From: Podochytrium sp. JEL0797
Lineage: Eukaryota > Chytridiomycota > Chytridiomycetes > Chytridiales > Chytriomycetaceae
Reading direction: 5' to 3'
DNA: 64,000 bases
NCBI GenBank assembly: GCA_027596195.1
Contig: JADGJG010000004.1
Span: forward strand, 62,001-126,000
The notes beneath the pieces were generated by a model, which searched no databases, was not told the DNA's origin, and worked only from the letters and a program-made list of their open reading frames with translations. How positions within the stretch are numbered: position 1 is the first letter of the stretch; every line of letters begins with the position of its first letter. The position numbers were made by a program, and so were the translations under genes. Of the stretch, positions 47,183 to 58,788 are shown piece by piece.

Positions 47183-47805
47183 ATGAGTGCTGATCAAGTT
47201 GCCTGCCTGAACGCAGAGAGCCAGTACCAATTCTCAATCTTTAACATGCCCACTATCAATGCGCAATGCACTCAACCGCACATGGACGCCATGATTCCGT
47301 ATTTCAACGCCTGCAGTCTCTCCGTGGTTTCCGACTCGTTCTTTGGATTCTCTTCGGGTACGTGCGATGCTTGACACACCGATCTAAACGCTGAAACCGT
47401 GGCGGATTCATACCGATAGGATCCAATTACTACGTGAGTCCCGCGGACATGCAATGGTACTGCTACACCAAATACGGTATCCTCCTCACCGGAAGCGGTC
47501 TCCCCTCTATTCCACCGACAGCGGAACCCAACGCGCCCGTCCCTCTAAACACCTCGTCGAGCAAATCATCTCCATCAGGGGTTAATTTGTCGGTGTTTGC
47601 GTTTGCGGGAATTCTTGGAGCTGTGGCGGTGCTTTCGTTTTTTGTTGGGGTTGCTGTGTGTTGGGTGTTTGGGAATCGGAGTGGGAAGAAGGATGGGGGG
47701 GATTCGGATGGAGGGGTTGTTGTGTTTGCAGATGTTGGTGGGCGGAGGAGTGGTGGACGTGGTGTTGGGTCGGGGCGGTCCATGCAGACGTCTTCTGTTG
47801 CGTGA
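47183..47805 (+). CDS. Single-pass membrane protein, family member C, short tail
   Basis: Exons: 47183-47357, 47420-47805; 186 residues. The N-terminal domain is shared with the two genes above (CLNAESQYQFSIFNMPTINAQC, MDAMIPYFNACSLSVVSDSFFGF, SPADMQWYCYTKYG). The stalk is short and a hydrophobic helix (FAFAGILGAVAVLSFFVGVAVCWVF) follows. The tail is Gly/Arg-rich and lacks the PPAY ending. No signal peptide is visible. Confidence 0.78.
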
Positions 47806-47973
47806 GATAATAAAAACGCGTTCGTCTTGTTTGCTGATGTTCCCTTTTACACCATGCGGCTTAAATTCAGTGGGCAACCGCAAATTTTTAATGAAGACCA
47901 GAGCTGTCGTTTCTGCCACAAAAATTGCGAGCATATTCTTTCAATATTCTTAGAGTTTTATTTTTACGTAAAA

Positions 47974-48561
47974 TTAAATATCCTTTGCTTGTAGAGCTCT
48001 CTCATCGTCGGATTGAACTCGTTGGATGTTCAGTTTCAATCGCGCGACTTCTTCATAATGGCTTTCTTTTTCGGCCAGCAAGGCTTGGAAAGCTGCTTCT
48101 TTGGCTTCCAGTTTCTCAGCGGCCGCTTTTTCGAGACTGGCGATGGACTCGTTTTTTGCTTGAATCATTTGCTGAAGGAGAGTTGCGACAACGGCTGAAT
48201 CAATGAGTCCCAGAGTTCCATTTGCTTTGATTGTTTGCCTCTTCGAATCAGAGACTGAAAAATATGAAAAAATTGTTATGAGATATTGTGAAGCGAGGTG
48301 GGGGTGGTACCGATCCGCTTCGTCATCCGTGTGTCCTCTTTTGTGTGTTGCGGCCAGTGTGGCATCTGTAAATCCGAGGAGCTTGGATTTCGTTCGCGCG
48401 ACAGCAATCTATTGTTTTCGTTTAAGGGAGGAGGACCCTTCTCGAAAAAAGGAGAAAAACCCCACTTTCAACTGTTGTTCGGCAGCAATATCCATCATAT
48501 CAGTTAATCTGTGGCCCAAAGCCCGCCAAATCGTCGAACTAAAGTTGCGCTGCTGTCGCTT
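47974..48561 (-). CDS. C-terminal exons of an unrecognised coiled-coil protein
   Basis: Exons in coding order: 48466-48561, 48311-48365, 47974-48254; phases agree. The last exon is a long heptad-rich helix (AAAEKLEAKEAAFQALLAEKE) ending RALQAKDI. Upstream reads FSSTIWRALGHRLTDMMDIA. No start codon was found in frame upstream, so the 5' end is missing or lies past an unrecognised intron. Confidence 0.45.
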
Positions 48562-50151
48562 CTAAAATTGCATTCAGAAAATGAAAGTGACAAAAGAGCA
48601 TTCTTCTGGGGGGGATCCGGGGGTGAGGGTACCCCCCTGGTCCCTGGGTCCCCTCACGCTTGCTAAAACTAGGGGGGCGCCGACCCCCGCGCTCCCCCGG
48701 TAGCAAAAATACACACCTCTCCCAATTTGTGCGCGTAAACAGCCGCGAACGCGTTATTGATCAAGCGATGAAGTTGCTTCAAGTTGGTGTTTGCGTTGAA
48801 AAGAATGGGATCACTAGTCATGTGTGCAACGAATGGTTCGTAGCCAACTGAGTTGGGGGTGGTCTCCCCATGATAGCTGTCGGCTATTTTTGCTTTGAGC
48901 GCGAATTTTGAGAGCTCAGAGGCCAGAATATTGCACCTCTTGTCTTGACAGCTTCACTGACTTCGATCATGCTTTTTTTAGAACAAATTTTATGATCAAG
49001 ATGGCGTGCACGTCTGAATACCTCGCAGCCGCCGCAAGACCGTCAACCAATCAGCGCCTTCCGTGCAATCACCAAGGCTCGATATGCAGATATGTTTTCT
49101 CACTCCGACTCTCCCTCCCGCCACCCGCGCCTTCTGGACAAGACGGAAAGCTGTTTCTCTCAGCGGGGAAAACACCTCCCCGTGATCAAATTCACCTTCG
49201 GCTGAGGATCAAAGAGAGAAACACCGCGAGCCCCTTTCCACCTTCGGCTGGAGGAGGTATTGACTGAGGTCAATCGCGGTTCGTCTGGGCGTCCTTTCGA
49301 TCTGGAAGGAACCAAGGGCCCCAACTCATCTTCGGCAGAGGTGGGGTGGTGACTTCGGTCGCCTTGGGCTCGGACGACTTTCCATTGTTGCATCTCTTTC
49401 CTCATTTTCTTCTCTTGCACGTTATTAACCATATCTGTACTTCGTCCAACAGAGCCCAATCATCCGACACGTACCCACCCCATATTTGGACCCTCCGACA
49501 CGTCCCCAGTCCTCGCTCCAATCTCTCTGACATGTCCCAATCGCGCTGCAATCGCGCTGGGTTTGCGGCAAAAGACGCGTCCAGAATATTTTCAGGATCG
49601 AAGACCGATGAGGTGGTTTCCGGAATGATTAATAAAAAAGGTTGATTCCACGCATCTTGCAAACGCACATTTCTTTCCCCTCAATTTACGTTTTTGCATA
49701 TATTTTTTGAATACTTTCCCCCCCTCCCACGATGAGCTAAAATCTCATGGTCAGTGTTCCAAACTATGTAATTTGCTGGCTTTGCCCAATATCGGACAGC
49801 ACCCTCGGCCGACACTTTTTCTCCGAACGCCTTTCTGAAAATGCTGCCCAGCATTTTTTTCATAAATCAGCTGAATAGAATAAACTCACATCCACTTGAT
49901 TCGGTTTAAACACCCACTTTCGATTGCTCCGAAGAACGGATCTGGACTCGATGGGTTGAATTTGTGAGGAATCGAACTTTGATTCAACGCATTCATCCTC
50001 TTTCGGTTTGAGTGGAAGCAATAGGTAACCTCTTTTTGAAATCTCTTTGCAAAAAGCCCTCGCGATGGCAAGGTTCGAAAGAGCCCTCGACCCACCCTCG
50101 ACCCACCACCGCATCTCGGTTGCTGAACGCCCCAATCATCTTTCCCAACAG
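48562..50151. other. Intergenic, includes a GC-rich palindromic patch
   Basis: At 48607-48705 the sequence becomes very GC-rich, with runs of G and C and a hairpin: GTGAGGGTACC (48622) pairs with GGTCCCCTCAC (48647), differing by one base. The rest holds only chance frames. The words CACCTTCGGCTG or similar recur near 49193, 49240 and 49328. Confidence 0.45.
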
Positions 50152-51457
50152 TAATCTTTCCTCATACGATTCCAGCTGGACCAACAGCATTCAGTATGGG
50201 GGTGTGAATGCATGGACGCAATACTTTGACCAAGCCTCGCCGGTCCCCGTCGTTCCTCCGCAAATCAAAAACTGCCTTGCTCCCTCCAACGTATGGGGCG
50301 CGTCATTCGATGATGGTCCTTCTGAAAGCACCCACCTGCTTCTCGACTGTGAGTGCGCGGCGAGAGTTTAACCGTCCCCCCTTACTTCCTTTTTAAAGTC
50401 TTCCGCTCCAACCAAATCCATTCGACGTTCTTCACAATTGGGCAGAACGTTGTTCATAGCCCACAAGTGCTGCGTCAGACGTACGATGAGGGGCATCAGA
50501 TTGGGTTCGTGCCGTTTGCGGCTTTTTTGATTGCTGCTTGGCACTTTGGGAGTCGAACTTTAATCATGGATATTCTTTACCCCGCAGCATCCACACATGG
50601 AGTCATCCGGATCTGACTAAACTGACAACGGATCAAGTCGTGGCAGAACTGGTGTATGGAGCCAAAGCCATTTTCGACGTCACGAACGTGGTGCCAAAGT
50701 ATTTCCGACCACCTTGTGAGTTTGATGGGGTTTGTCTCGCGTGGATTGTGAATAGCCTTCAGAACGGAGTAATAACATAGTTATAAACAGATGGTGCCAT
50801 CAACGATCAAGTGCGGTTGGTTGCAGCCAAGCTTGGGCTGCAAGCAGTGACGTGGTCTCATGGTTCGCTATTTGTCATCCGATCGCGCTCTCGAATATTA
50901 ACGCATGTTATAGATTCTCGTGATTGGGTGTACGACCATGACAAGACAATGATTGAACAGATTGTCCCGAATGAGTTCAGAGAATGGGTCTCCAAAAATG
51001 TCTCGCTCCCAATTACGCTTCAGCATGACCTCGTCCCGTGAGTTTACGCCTCATTCTATATCGATTAATTCCCTTGCTCATCGTATTCGTTTTAAATATT
51101 AGCGCCACTGTGTCTGTTGGTATAGAAGCCATGGGAATTGTCTTGGGAGCAGGATACGTGATCAAGCCCCTATATCAGTGTTTGAACCAGGATTCTCCGT
51201 ATGGAAACCGCATTCTCGAAGGATTCTTCAAGTCCGGGCAGTTTGAAAACTTGCATCAAGTTGTTCCAGTTGCCTCCGTCGAGGCAGTGACGCGAACGGC
51301 AACCCCGACAACGGCTGTCTCAACTTCCACAAAAGTTGCAGCATCTGCAGCAGTTTCGACTAATACGCCAAATCGCACTTCGTCTGCGGCCAGAGGTTGT
51401 GTGATTTGCGTTCTGGCTTTAATTGGATCCATTCTTGCAGAATTTGCTCTGGTTTAG
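50152..51457 (+). CDS. Chitin/polysaccharide deacetylase 1, GPI-anchored type
   Basis: Carbohydrate esterase 4 enzyme that removes acetyl groups from chitin at the cell surface. Exons: about 50152-50348 (5' end uncertain), 50399-50504, 50588-50715, 50791-50862, 50914-51037, 51103-51457. NodB motifs: SFDDGP, HTWSHPDL, FRPPYGA, then DSRDWVYD and LPITLQHD. The C-terminal ~70 residues are Thr/Ala/Ser-rich followed by a hydrophobic end (VICVLALIGSILAEFALV), as expected for a GPI signal. I could not find the exon carrying the signal peptide; it should lie upstream of 50152. Tandem neighbour of a paralogue with the same exon pattern. Confidence 0.88.
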
Positions 51458-51650
51458 TTTGTAATAGCCTCATATGCAATACATCATTTACAAACAAAAG
51501 ACGAGTGCAGCTTTTTGTCACGTTTTTCAAATTGATTGCGTGGATTGCGTGCCTGAAAATTTTCTTGTGCGTGCTTGCATATGCATGCACTGAAATTTAC
51601 CAAGAAGTTTATGTCCACGGCCGGGTCCGCTCTCCCCGATCCTTTTAGCG

Positions 51651-52982
51651 ATGCCCACTCGAGCTGACGTTCCACCACTCCCACTGCAACACAGATCCTT
51701 GTCGTACGACTTCAGCTGGGCCAACAACATCCCCTCAGCCGGTGTGAATGCGTGGACCCAATACTTTGATCAAGTCTCGCCATTCCCGGCGGTTCCTCCA
51801 CTGATCAAAAACTGCCTTGCACCTTCCAACGTCTGGGGAGCCTCGTTCGACGATGGGCCTTCTGCCAATACGCATCTGCTGCTTGATTGTGAGTCCCAAT
51901 ACTGGGCGATTTAATCAATCCATCCTGACACCTTCCCAGACTTCCAATCGAAGGATATTCGATCAACATTTTTCACTATTGGGAGAAACGTCAGAAATTC
52001 TCCGGGAGTTCTTGCTCAGACGTTTCACGCGGGCCATCAGATTGGGTGCGTGATATTTTGAGTGCTGATCAAAAACGCCACAATGCTCACTTTCTAATCG
52101 ATTCAGAATACATACCTGGAGCCATCCGGATTTGACGAAGCTGACTACGGATCAAGTTGTTTCCGAGCTAGTTTACAGCGCCAAAGCGATTTTCACAGTC
52201 ACAAACGCGGTTCCGAGGTATTTCCGGCCGCCATGTGAGTTTTTTGTCTGCATCGCAAATCTCGTACTCGTTAGCATTTTCTGAATACTTGCAAAATAGT
52301 TGGTGCGATCAATGACAAGGTGCGATTGATTGCTGCCAAACTGGGACTGCAAGCCGTGGCTTGGTCGTATGGTTCGTGTGGCTTGACAAACATATTCCGT
52401 GTGTCTGCAAAATTAAACTCTTCATCTCGCAGATACTGGTGACTGGAATTATGAAAATGCCACAGTCAAGCTGGAGCAAGTGGTTCCCCAAGAATTCAGA
52501 GACTGGATCGCCAAGAAAGCCGCCCTCCCCATTTCCCTTGAGCACGATATTTATCCGTGAGTGGCGAGGAGTAGGGAATTTTAAATTTTCGTCTAATGTT
52601 TACCTTTTGCAGAAACACGGCGGCTGTTGGTGTCGAAGCGATGGGGATCGTGTTGGCTGCTGGATACACGATCACGCCCATATATCAGTGCCTGAACCAG
52701 GATTCACCATACGGAAACCATGTCCTCGAAGCGTTCTTCAAGTCGGGTCAATTCGAAAACTTGAATCAGGTGATTCCTCTCGCGTCGATTCAGGCTGCCA
52801 ATCAAACTGCGGCTGCAACAACGACTACTGCGGCTGTGAATACTACGGCTGCTGCCGTGGCCACATCGACGGCATCGGGTCCTTTGGTACAGACAACTGG
52901 GAAGCAAACGTCTAGTGCATGGACGATTGGATTCCTTGATGTCGCGGTGTTGGGTCTAGCTGTGTCAACCCTTTTCATCTGA
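51651..52982 (+). CDS. Chitin/polysaccharide deacetylase 2, GPI-anchored type
   Basis: Exons: 51651-51888 (5' end uncertain), 51940-52045, 52107-52234, 52300-52371, 52433-52556, 52613-52982. Same intron positions and phases as the upstream paralogue. NodB motifs: SFDDGP, HTWSHPDL, FRPPFGA (Tyr replaced by Phe), DTGDWNYE and LPISLEHD. The tail is Thr/Ala-rich and ends hydrophobic (FLDVAVLGLAVSTLFI). The ATG at 51651 gives no signal peptide, so either translation starts in an unrecognised upstream exon or the acceptor near 51694 is used. Confidence 0.88.
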
Positions 52983-53105
52983 AACCAAGAGATTGCTGTA
53001 GTATTCAAAATAGATAATAAATGAATGAAGAAGAAGATAATATAAGACGCTTGGTTTGTGTGGGCTTGGGCGCATGCCATCGCGCGATCTCAACAGTCGG
53101 TGAAA

Positions 53106-53270
53106 ATGACCGAAACAGCCCTCCTCGTTAATGAAATCTTGCTTGGCGGTCTCACCATCACTGCAATTGGGTTTAACCTTGTGTTTTGGTTTTCGAAGCC
53201 TGAGACTATTGTTTCTGCTGCGACTCTTGCAGACCAATGTTATATCCGCTCGCCATCAATTGAGGATTGA
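53106..53270 (+). CDS. Possible 54-residue membrane peptide
   Basis: ATG MTETALLVNEILLGGLTITA then GFNLVFWFSKPE: one hydrophobic segment with a polar tail. No homologue comes to mind and no splice sites support a longer gene. It could be a chance frame. Confidence 0.25.
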   Translation: MTETALLVNEILLGGLTITAIGFNLVFWFSKPETIVSAATLADQCYIRSPSIED

Positions 53271-53271
53271 A

Positions 53272-53568
53272 TTTGACTCCAAAAACATATCTGAAAACTA
53301 GCTTAAATCACGCATCCTTATGCGAGTGCATTTGAGTCTATATTATACGCGTGTTGAAGCCGGGTCATTGCTGTGGGATCATTATTGCGACCACTGCAAC
53401 TGAGACCCTCAAATTTCCGCCATGAGGTCAAACTTTGACTCCAAAAACGTATCTGAAATCTTGTTAAATCGAGCGCCGGTTTGCGAGTGCATTTGAGTCT
53501 ATAATAAAAGTTTCGTGAAGCTGGGTTTAAAATGTGGGATCGACATTGCGGCCAATGTACCCGCGACC
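53272..53568. repeat. Two tandem ~162-bp imperfect repeats
   Basis: TTTGACTCCAAAAAC starts each unit (53272 and 53434), and GCGAGTGCATTTGAGTCTATA recurs inside each. The copies differ by substitutions and small indels. No frame is conserved. Confidence 0.75.
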
Positions 53569-54911
53569 CAAATATCCAATGAGCATGAGGAGGCTTTAGA
53601 CGATCTGGCAGATTTTCGCAACGCCGCACTACTAGGTATTGGGCCATTGACTATGTGTGGGGTGAGTCAGTTTTGCTGAAGACGAATTTTGAGATTGTTG
53701 GTTTCTGCGGAAGTCGTTGCAGTAAGTGGGATCGTAAAAGAAGCAGAAGAACAAGAATAATAAGAACAAGAAGATAGCGCTGCTGAACTGCTGAGGAAAG
53801 CCATTGGGCTGCTTCTGTTGGTTCTGCTGCTCGTGGAAGGACCATGAAACAGTTGCTGGAAATAAGAAATGGACTGGTGGTCACTGCGTAGCTAAGTCCA
53901 GTTGAGGCGGTCCTGGGACGGAGTCAAAGCCTACGCGTTGGCCAAGAAGTTGAGGTCATCAAAACAGTGGGCATTCCAGTGGCATCCGAAATCCACCGCG
54001 ATATCCACTGTGAACATTTCCGTGACCAAATCTTCCATTGGATCCGCCGACAATCGAGATCTTGGAACCAACACGGCGGAGATCGAGATCTCTGCTTTGT
54101 CTCCGACCGTTTTGACGAATTCACCGACAGCAACCTTCCGAAGGCGATCCAAAGAGAACTGAGCGACCTTGTCATGCGGTTTGGGAGTTGAAATTGGCTC
54201 TTCAACAATTGGAAACTGAGAAACTTCGTCCATAACTTGTTGGGACGCGTGACATCGTTGACGGCGTATTCAAACTGAGTCGTGCCAGCCGATAATTGCT
54301 CCCACTTCGAAAGGCGGAGCTCTTCATCCTTGGGTAACCGCAATTGCAACCCAATCCTAGCATTTTCAATCAGCCCAAGCTCATTCGAATATTTAACTAT
54401 CTCCGAAGAACCATTCCTCCACGGCGAAATCCAGCAGAACTTTCCCAACCTTAAAATTCTAGCGACCTGAGTAAGTAAGTGGACAAGATTCGAAGTCAGC
54501 CTTCGACATCCGTGAACCTATCAAATAAAACTGGTTCAGACAGGCTGAGAATGAAGTATAAAAATACCATTTGAATCACTGCAACTTTTCCTGCGCCCCG
54601 ACCAATGACAACATTCCATTCGCTTGCTTCAAACACCGTGAATTCTTCTTCACTTTTACCTCATTGAATCAATCAATCGCACAAAACCCTTGACTTACGC
54701 GACGGAGTCGGCGCAAATTCAGACGGTGCTCATGGCTGTGTTCAATTGTCCTGTCAATTGAGTTTTATGGTTTATATTTACGTGTTTTTCTAACGTGATT
54801 GAATTTGAAGAGCAATCTTGGTTGGTTTGGTGGTGAAAGAGATTTACGGTTGTTGAACGACTGATTGCAGTTCCAATTTCCAAAGATTTACGCTCAAAGG
54901 CCCTTTCAAAC
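53569..54911. other. Intergenic with a broken minus-strand reading frame
   Basis: Between about 54450 and 53930 on the minus strand a coding-like frame (ENARIGLQLRLPKDEELRL, EYAVNDVTRPNK) shifts by two bases near 54233 into another (DEVSQFPIVEEP, KVAVGEFVKTVGDKAE). I do not recognise the protein; the shift suggests a decayed gene. An AAGAACAAGAA-type purine repeat lies near 53735-53775. Confidence 0.4.
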
Positions 54912-56354
54912 ATGGGGTGCACCCTATCATCCTTAACCCCCGAAGAGGCTTCCGCGCGAGCAAACTCTGTCCACATCGACTCGGTCCTCCGCGTGGAACA
55001 AAAACTCATCAAACCCGAGACCAAACTCCTCCTCCTCGGTACAGGCGATTCCGGCAAAACGACCGTCTTGAAACAACTGCGGCTGTCCTATGGCACCGCG
55101 TTTAATACCGAGGAAATACTCGAGTTTCGCAGTGTTGTGTTGACCAACCTCATCAAGTGTGGCAAAATCCTTGTTTTGGAGATGGACCGATTGCAGATCC
55201 CGTATGGTTTTAAGGCTGAAGCGTACCATGATGTCTCGAGTCGGCTGTCCATGTTGGACGAACAGCGTAGAGTCCAACAACTCGCGCGCGACGCGTTTTT
55301 GGAGGCAGGTGGGGTCCAACAAGGTGGAGAGATGAGATTGTTTGCGAATACTATCAAGGTTGCGGAAACACCGTATGGGTTTGCAAAGGATGAGAGTATC
55401 GGTGCCGATTTGTTGGTTGCGATTGAAAAGATCTGGGGGGATCAAGGAGTTAAATATTGCTATTCGAGGAGAAATCAGTTTACGGTTCCGCTCTTGGAAA
55501 ACTGTTCTCAGTAAGCCTTTTTTCATCTGTGACTAAATGACTGCTAACTTTGGAAATGGAAAGCATCATGGACAACATGACACGAATCACGTCAAAAAGT
55601 TATATCCCAACAGAAGAAGACATCATCTTGGCACGCATTATGACGCAAACTGTGACCAAAACGAAACTTAACTTCAATAAGGCCGAGTTGTCTATTTTTG
55701 ACGTCGGCGGGCAGAAATCGCAGCGGAAAAAATGGGCGCCTTTCTTTGCGGATGTTTCAAGCATCATTTTTGTTATCGCCTTGAGCTGTTTTGATCAAGT
55801 TTGTATGGAGGATAGGGCGGTGAATCGAAGTGAGTTTTCGTTTGTTTCATGAGCGCATCTAAAAATTTGATTAATTCTCAGTGATGGATTCTCTATATGT
55901 ATTTAACATCATGCTGACAACTCCAGTATTCGCTGAAACCCCTTTCATCGTGTTCATGAACAAAACCGATGTCTTCCGAGAAAAACTGGTAAGTTGCGAC
56001 TTGCTTCGCCAAAATTCCTTGAATAAACTAAGCATGATCGGCGGTGGCAGAAGGATCCACTGATTCGAATTGCGGAACATTTCCCGGATTTCAAAGAAGA
56101 AGAACCGGCCTCTTTCGAGGACGCATCCGATTTTTTTGTCGAAAAGTTCAAAAAGTTGAACCGCAACCCGAAGCGGGCTCTACGTTTCCATTTAACCTTT
56201 GCAACTAACTCGAAGCAAATGGAGAAGGTGCTGGAAAGCGTGCTGGATTGTATTGTAAAGTATGTATATTTGGTTTAATCATTCGCTTTCGAAGCGCTTG
56301 ACGCGTCTCCTTTTTTGTCTCGCTAGGGTTAATATCGATGCAAGTGGACTTTGA
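54912..56354 (+). CDS. Divergent heterotrimeric G-protein alpha subunit
   Basis: Exons: 54912-55510, 55564-55829, 55882-55988, 56051-56259, 56327-56354; 402 residues. The N-terminus MGCTLS fits N-myristoylation plus palmitoylation. GTPase motifs are altered but present: P-loop GTGDSGKTT (usual GAGESGKST), switch I ARIMTQT with the Arg kept, switch II DVGGQKSQRKKW with the Gln kept, FMNKTD, and TFATNS where TCAT is usual. The C-terminus NIDASGL, recovered only by splicing out 56260-56326, resembles the receptor-contacting tail. Likely couples a surface receptor to an effector; partners unknown. Confidence 0.92.
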
Positions 56355-56737
56355 TTATTCAATTCGTTTCTTTTTCGCTTGTTTCTGTGAATTATGCGTA
56401 AACAAGGCGATCAGAAAAAATATTTTGGATTTTGCAAAGATAATCATTACAGTTTATCCCTCAGTGGAAAACGTACGAGCCGGACGACCTCGGATATCAA
56501 GAGCCATGAGCCACTTATCGGGCAGGTAAGCGGAAAGCATCAGCACTTCATGGAATTTGAAGCCACATACACGATTTGATGATAGTGCATTCTTCTGGAG
56601 GCGTGTGGAGTTTTTTGCACAACGATTTGAAGGAGAGGGAGTATGCAAAAGTGTTTTTCGGGACCCCAGCGCAAGCCGCTTGCCGGTGACAATTTTTCGC
56701 ACTGCTGTTGATCTCCAACACACGACCCCCCCAAAGA

Positions 56738-58700
56738 ATGCTGCACTCCTCATCCTCCTCCATAGGATCCCTCCCCACCCTCTCCACCACAACCTCCACC
56801 AAATCCCTCTACACCTTCCCCGCCAAACCCATCTCTGACGCGTCCGACCCCACCACCGACAAACTCCCCGCCATGTCCTCCACGACCCTCCATATTCGTC
56901 AACGCACCGCTAGTACGACCCCAACGGGGGCAAGTACAATCGCTGCTGCTGGGGTTGCGGGGCAGGGGCCACCGCTTGTGATTCGGTTCAAGACGCATTT
57001 GAGGAATACGGTGTTGGATGTGTTTCGGGATCGGGGATGGAAGGAGACGGAGAGTGAGACTGATTGGGACTTTCATTGGGCAGGTGAGGGGGGAAATGGG
57101 GGTGATTGCGGGGGTGGGGGATAACGCGTTTTTTGTTTTGTGAGGACAGATGTGCATTGGGTGCATGAAATGTTTGATCACATGTATCTTGGGGAGTCGC
57201 AACGGATTAATCATTTTCGGAATCATTATGAGGTTTTGTGTCTCTTGCTTTGGTTGGGAAACGAATCATGCTGAACAAACAAAATCATTTAGTTGACTCG
57301 CAAAGACTTGCTCGTCAAAAACATGAAGCGGATGATCAAAACAATGGAAAAAGAGTATGGAAAAGCGGAGGGTGCCAAGTTTGATTTCATTTGCACGTCA
57401 TACGGTAAAAAAAATACCCCTTCGCTGTCACCCCGCCCCACACACTTACACACACCCACACTCAGTCCTTCCTGGTGAACACGCCCTCTTTCAGGAAGAA
57501 TTCAAACGCAACCCCGGCAGCGTGTGGATCATGAAACCCGTTGGCAAAGCGCAAGGAAAAGGCATCTTTCTCATCAACAAGCTTTCCCAAATCAATCAAT
57601 GGCGGAGCAAGAATGGAGCTGCTATTGCTGCTGCTGGTGGTGTGAACAATGCGATTGGAGCTGGTGGGACTGGTGTGGGGAGTAACGCGGGAGGAGTGGG
57701 TGGATCGAGGAATTCACTGCTTTCGGAGAAAAATGGCGCGTCGTCCAACAGCATAGCTACCGATGCGGATGGCACCCCTGAAGCCTACATCGTTCAACGA
57801 TACATTGAAAACCCGTACCTCATTGGCGGCAAGAAATTCGACTTAAGAATCTACGTGCTCGTCACGAGCTATAGCCCGTTGATTGTGCATATACATCGCA
57901 ACGGGTTCTGTCGGTTCTCGAATCATCAGTTTAGCATGAATGCGAAGGATATTTCAAACATGTATATCCATGCGACGAATGTGGCGATTCAGAAACATAG
58001 TCCGAATTATGATAGTGATAAGGGATGGTGAGTGGTTTCTGGTTTTGTGGCAGGTTTTGTTGGAGATGGGGAATTCGATCGCTCGCTTTTGAGAATCCCA
58101 ACCCCAACAAAAGCGCGCATACGCGTATATAGTACTCTCACTAAACGCTTTCACCACAACAACAGCAAATGGCTCCTCCGCAACCTCAAAACCTTCCTCC
58201 TCTCCAAACACGGCGCACACCGCACCAACACTCTCTTCACCGACATGGAAGCCCTCGTTGTCCGGTCCCTCCTTTCTGTCCAAAAAACTATGATTCATGA
58301 TAAACACTGTTTCGAGCTCTACGGTTACGATATTCTCATTGACGCGAACCTCAAACCGTGGTTGTTGGAGGTGAACGCGTCTCCGAGTTTGACTGCTGAA
58401 ACGCAGTTTGATTACGATTTGAAGCATCAGATGTTGATGGATGCGTTTGATGTGCTTGATTTGGAGAAGCGGTTTGTATCGGTGGATAAAAAGCCGAGGA
58501 GTAAAGTGGGGGGGTTTGATTTGGTGTATAATGATGGGCCTGTGAAGCAGGAGAGGACGATTCATTATAGTTCGTATTTGGGGTGTCATTATCCGATTGT
58601 AAGGGCGCCGAGGGTTAAGAAGCGGTTGGGGGGTGGACGGGCGGCGAGGGCGGTGGATGAGAGGCAACAGCAGCGTGAGGAGGAAGAAGGGGATGAAGAG

Positions 58701-58732
<32 letters not shown>

Positions 58733-58739
58733 AGAATAA
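56738..58739 (+). CDS. TTLL9: TTLL9-like tubulin ligase with polyglutamate C-terminus
   Basis: ATP-dependent ligase that adds glutamates to tubulin side chains, typically in axonemes. Exons: 56738-57083, 57150-57232, 57293-57404, 57466-58027, 58166-58739; 558 residues. TTLL9-type signatures: [78 protein letters not shown] and [12 protein letters not shown] Gly/Ala/Ser-rich insert of ~50 residues interrupts the ATP-grasp domain after QINQW. The protein ends in a run of fourteen Glu after EEEEGD. The first 60 residues are Ser/Thr-rich. Confidence 0.93.
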
Positions 58740-58788
58740 AAGAGGAATACAACAGCGAGTTCTTTGAACAAAAAAACCTTCCCGACTC

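Noticed and set aside
49180..49345. Repeated CACCTTCGGCTG words as a structured element
   Set aside because: Only three loose copies with irregular spacing; no stable repeat unit.
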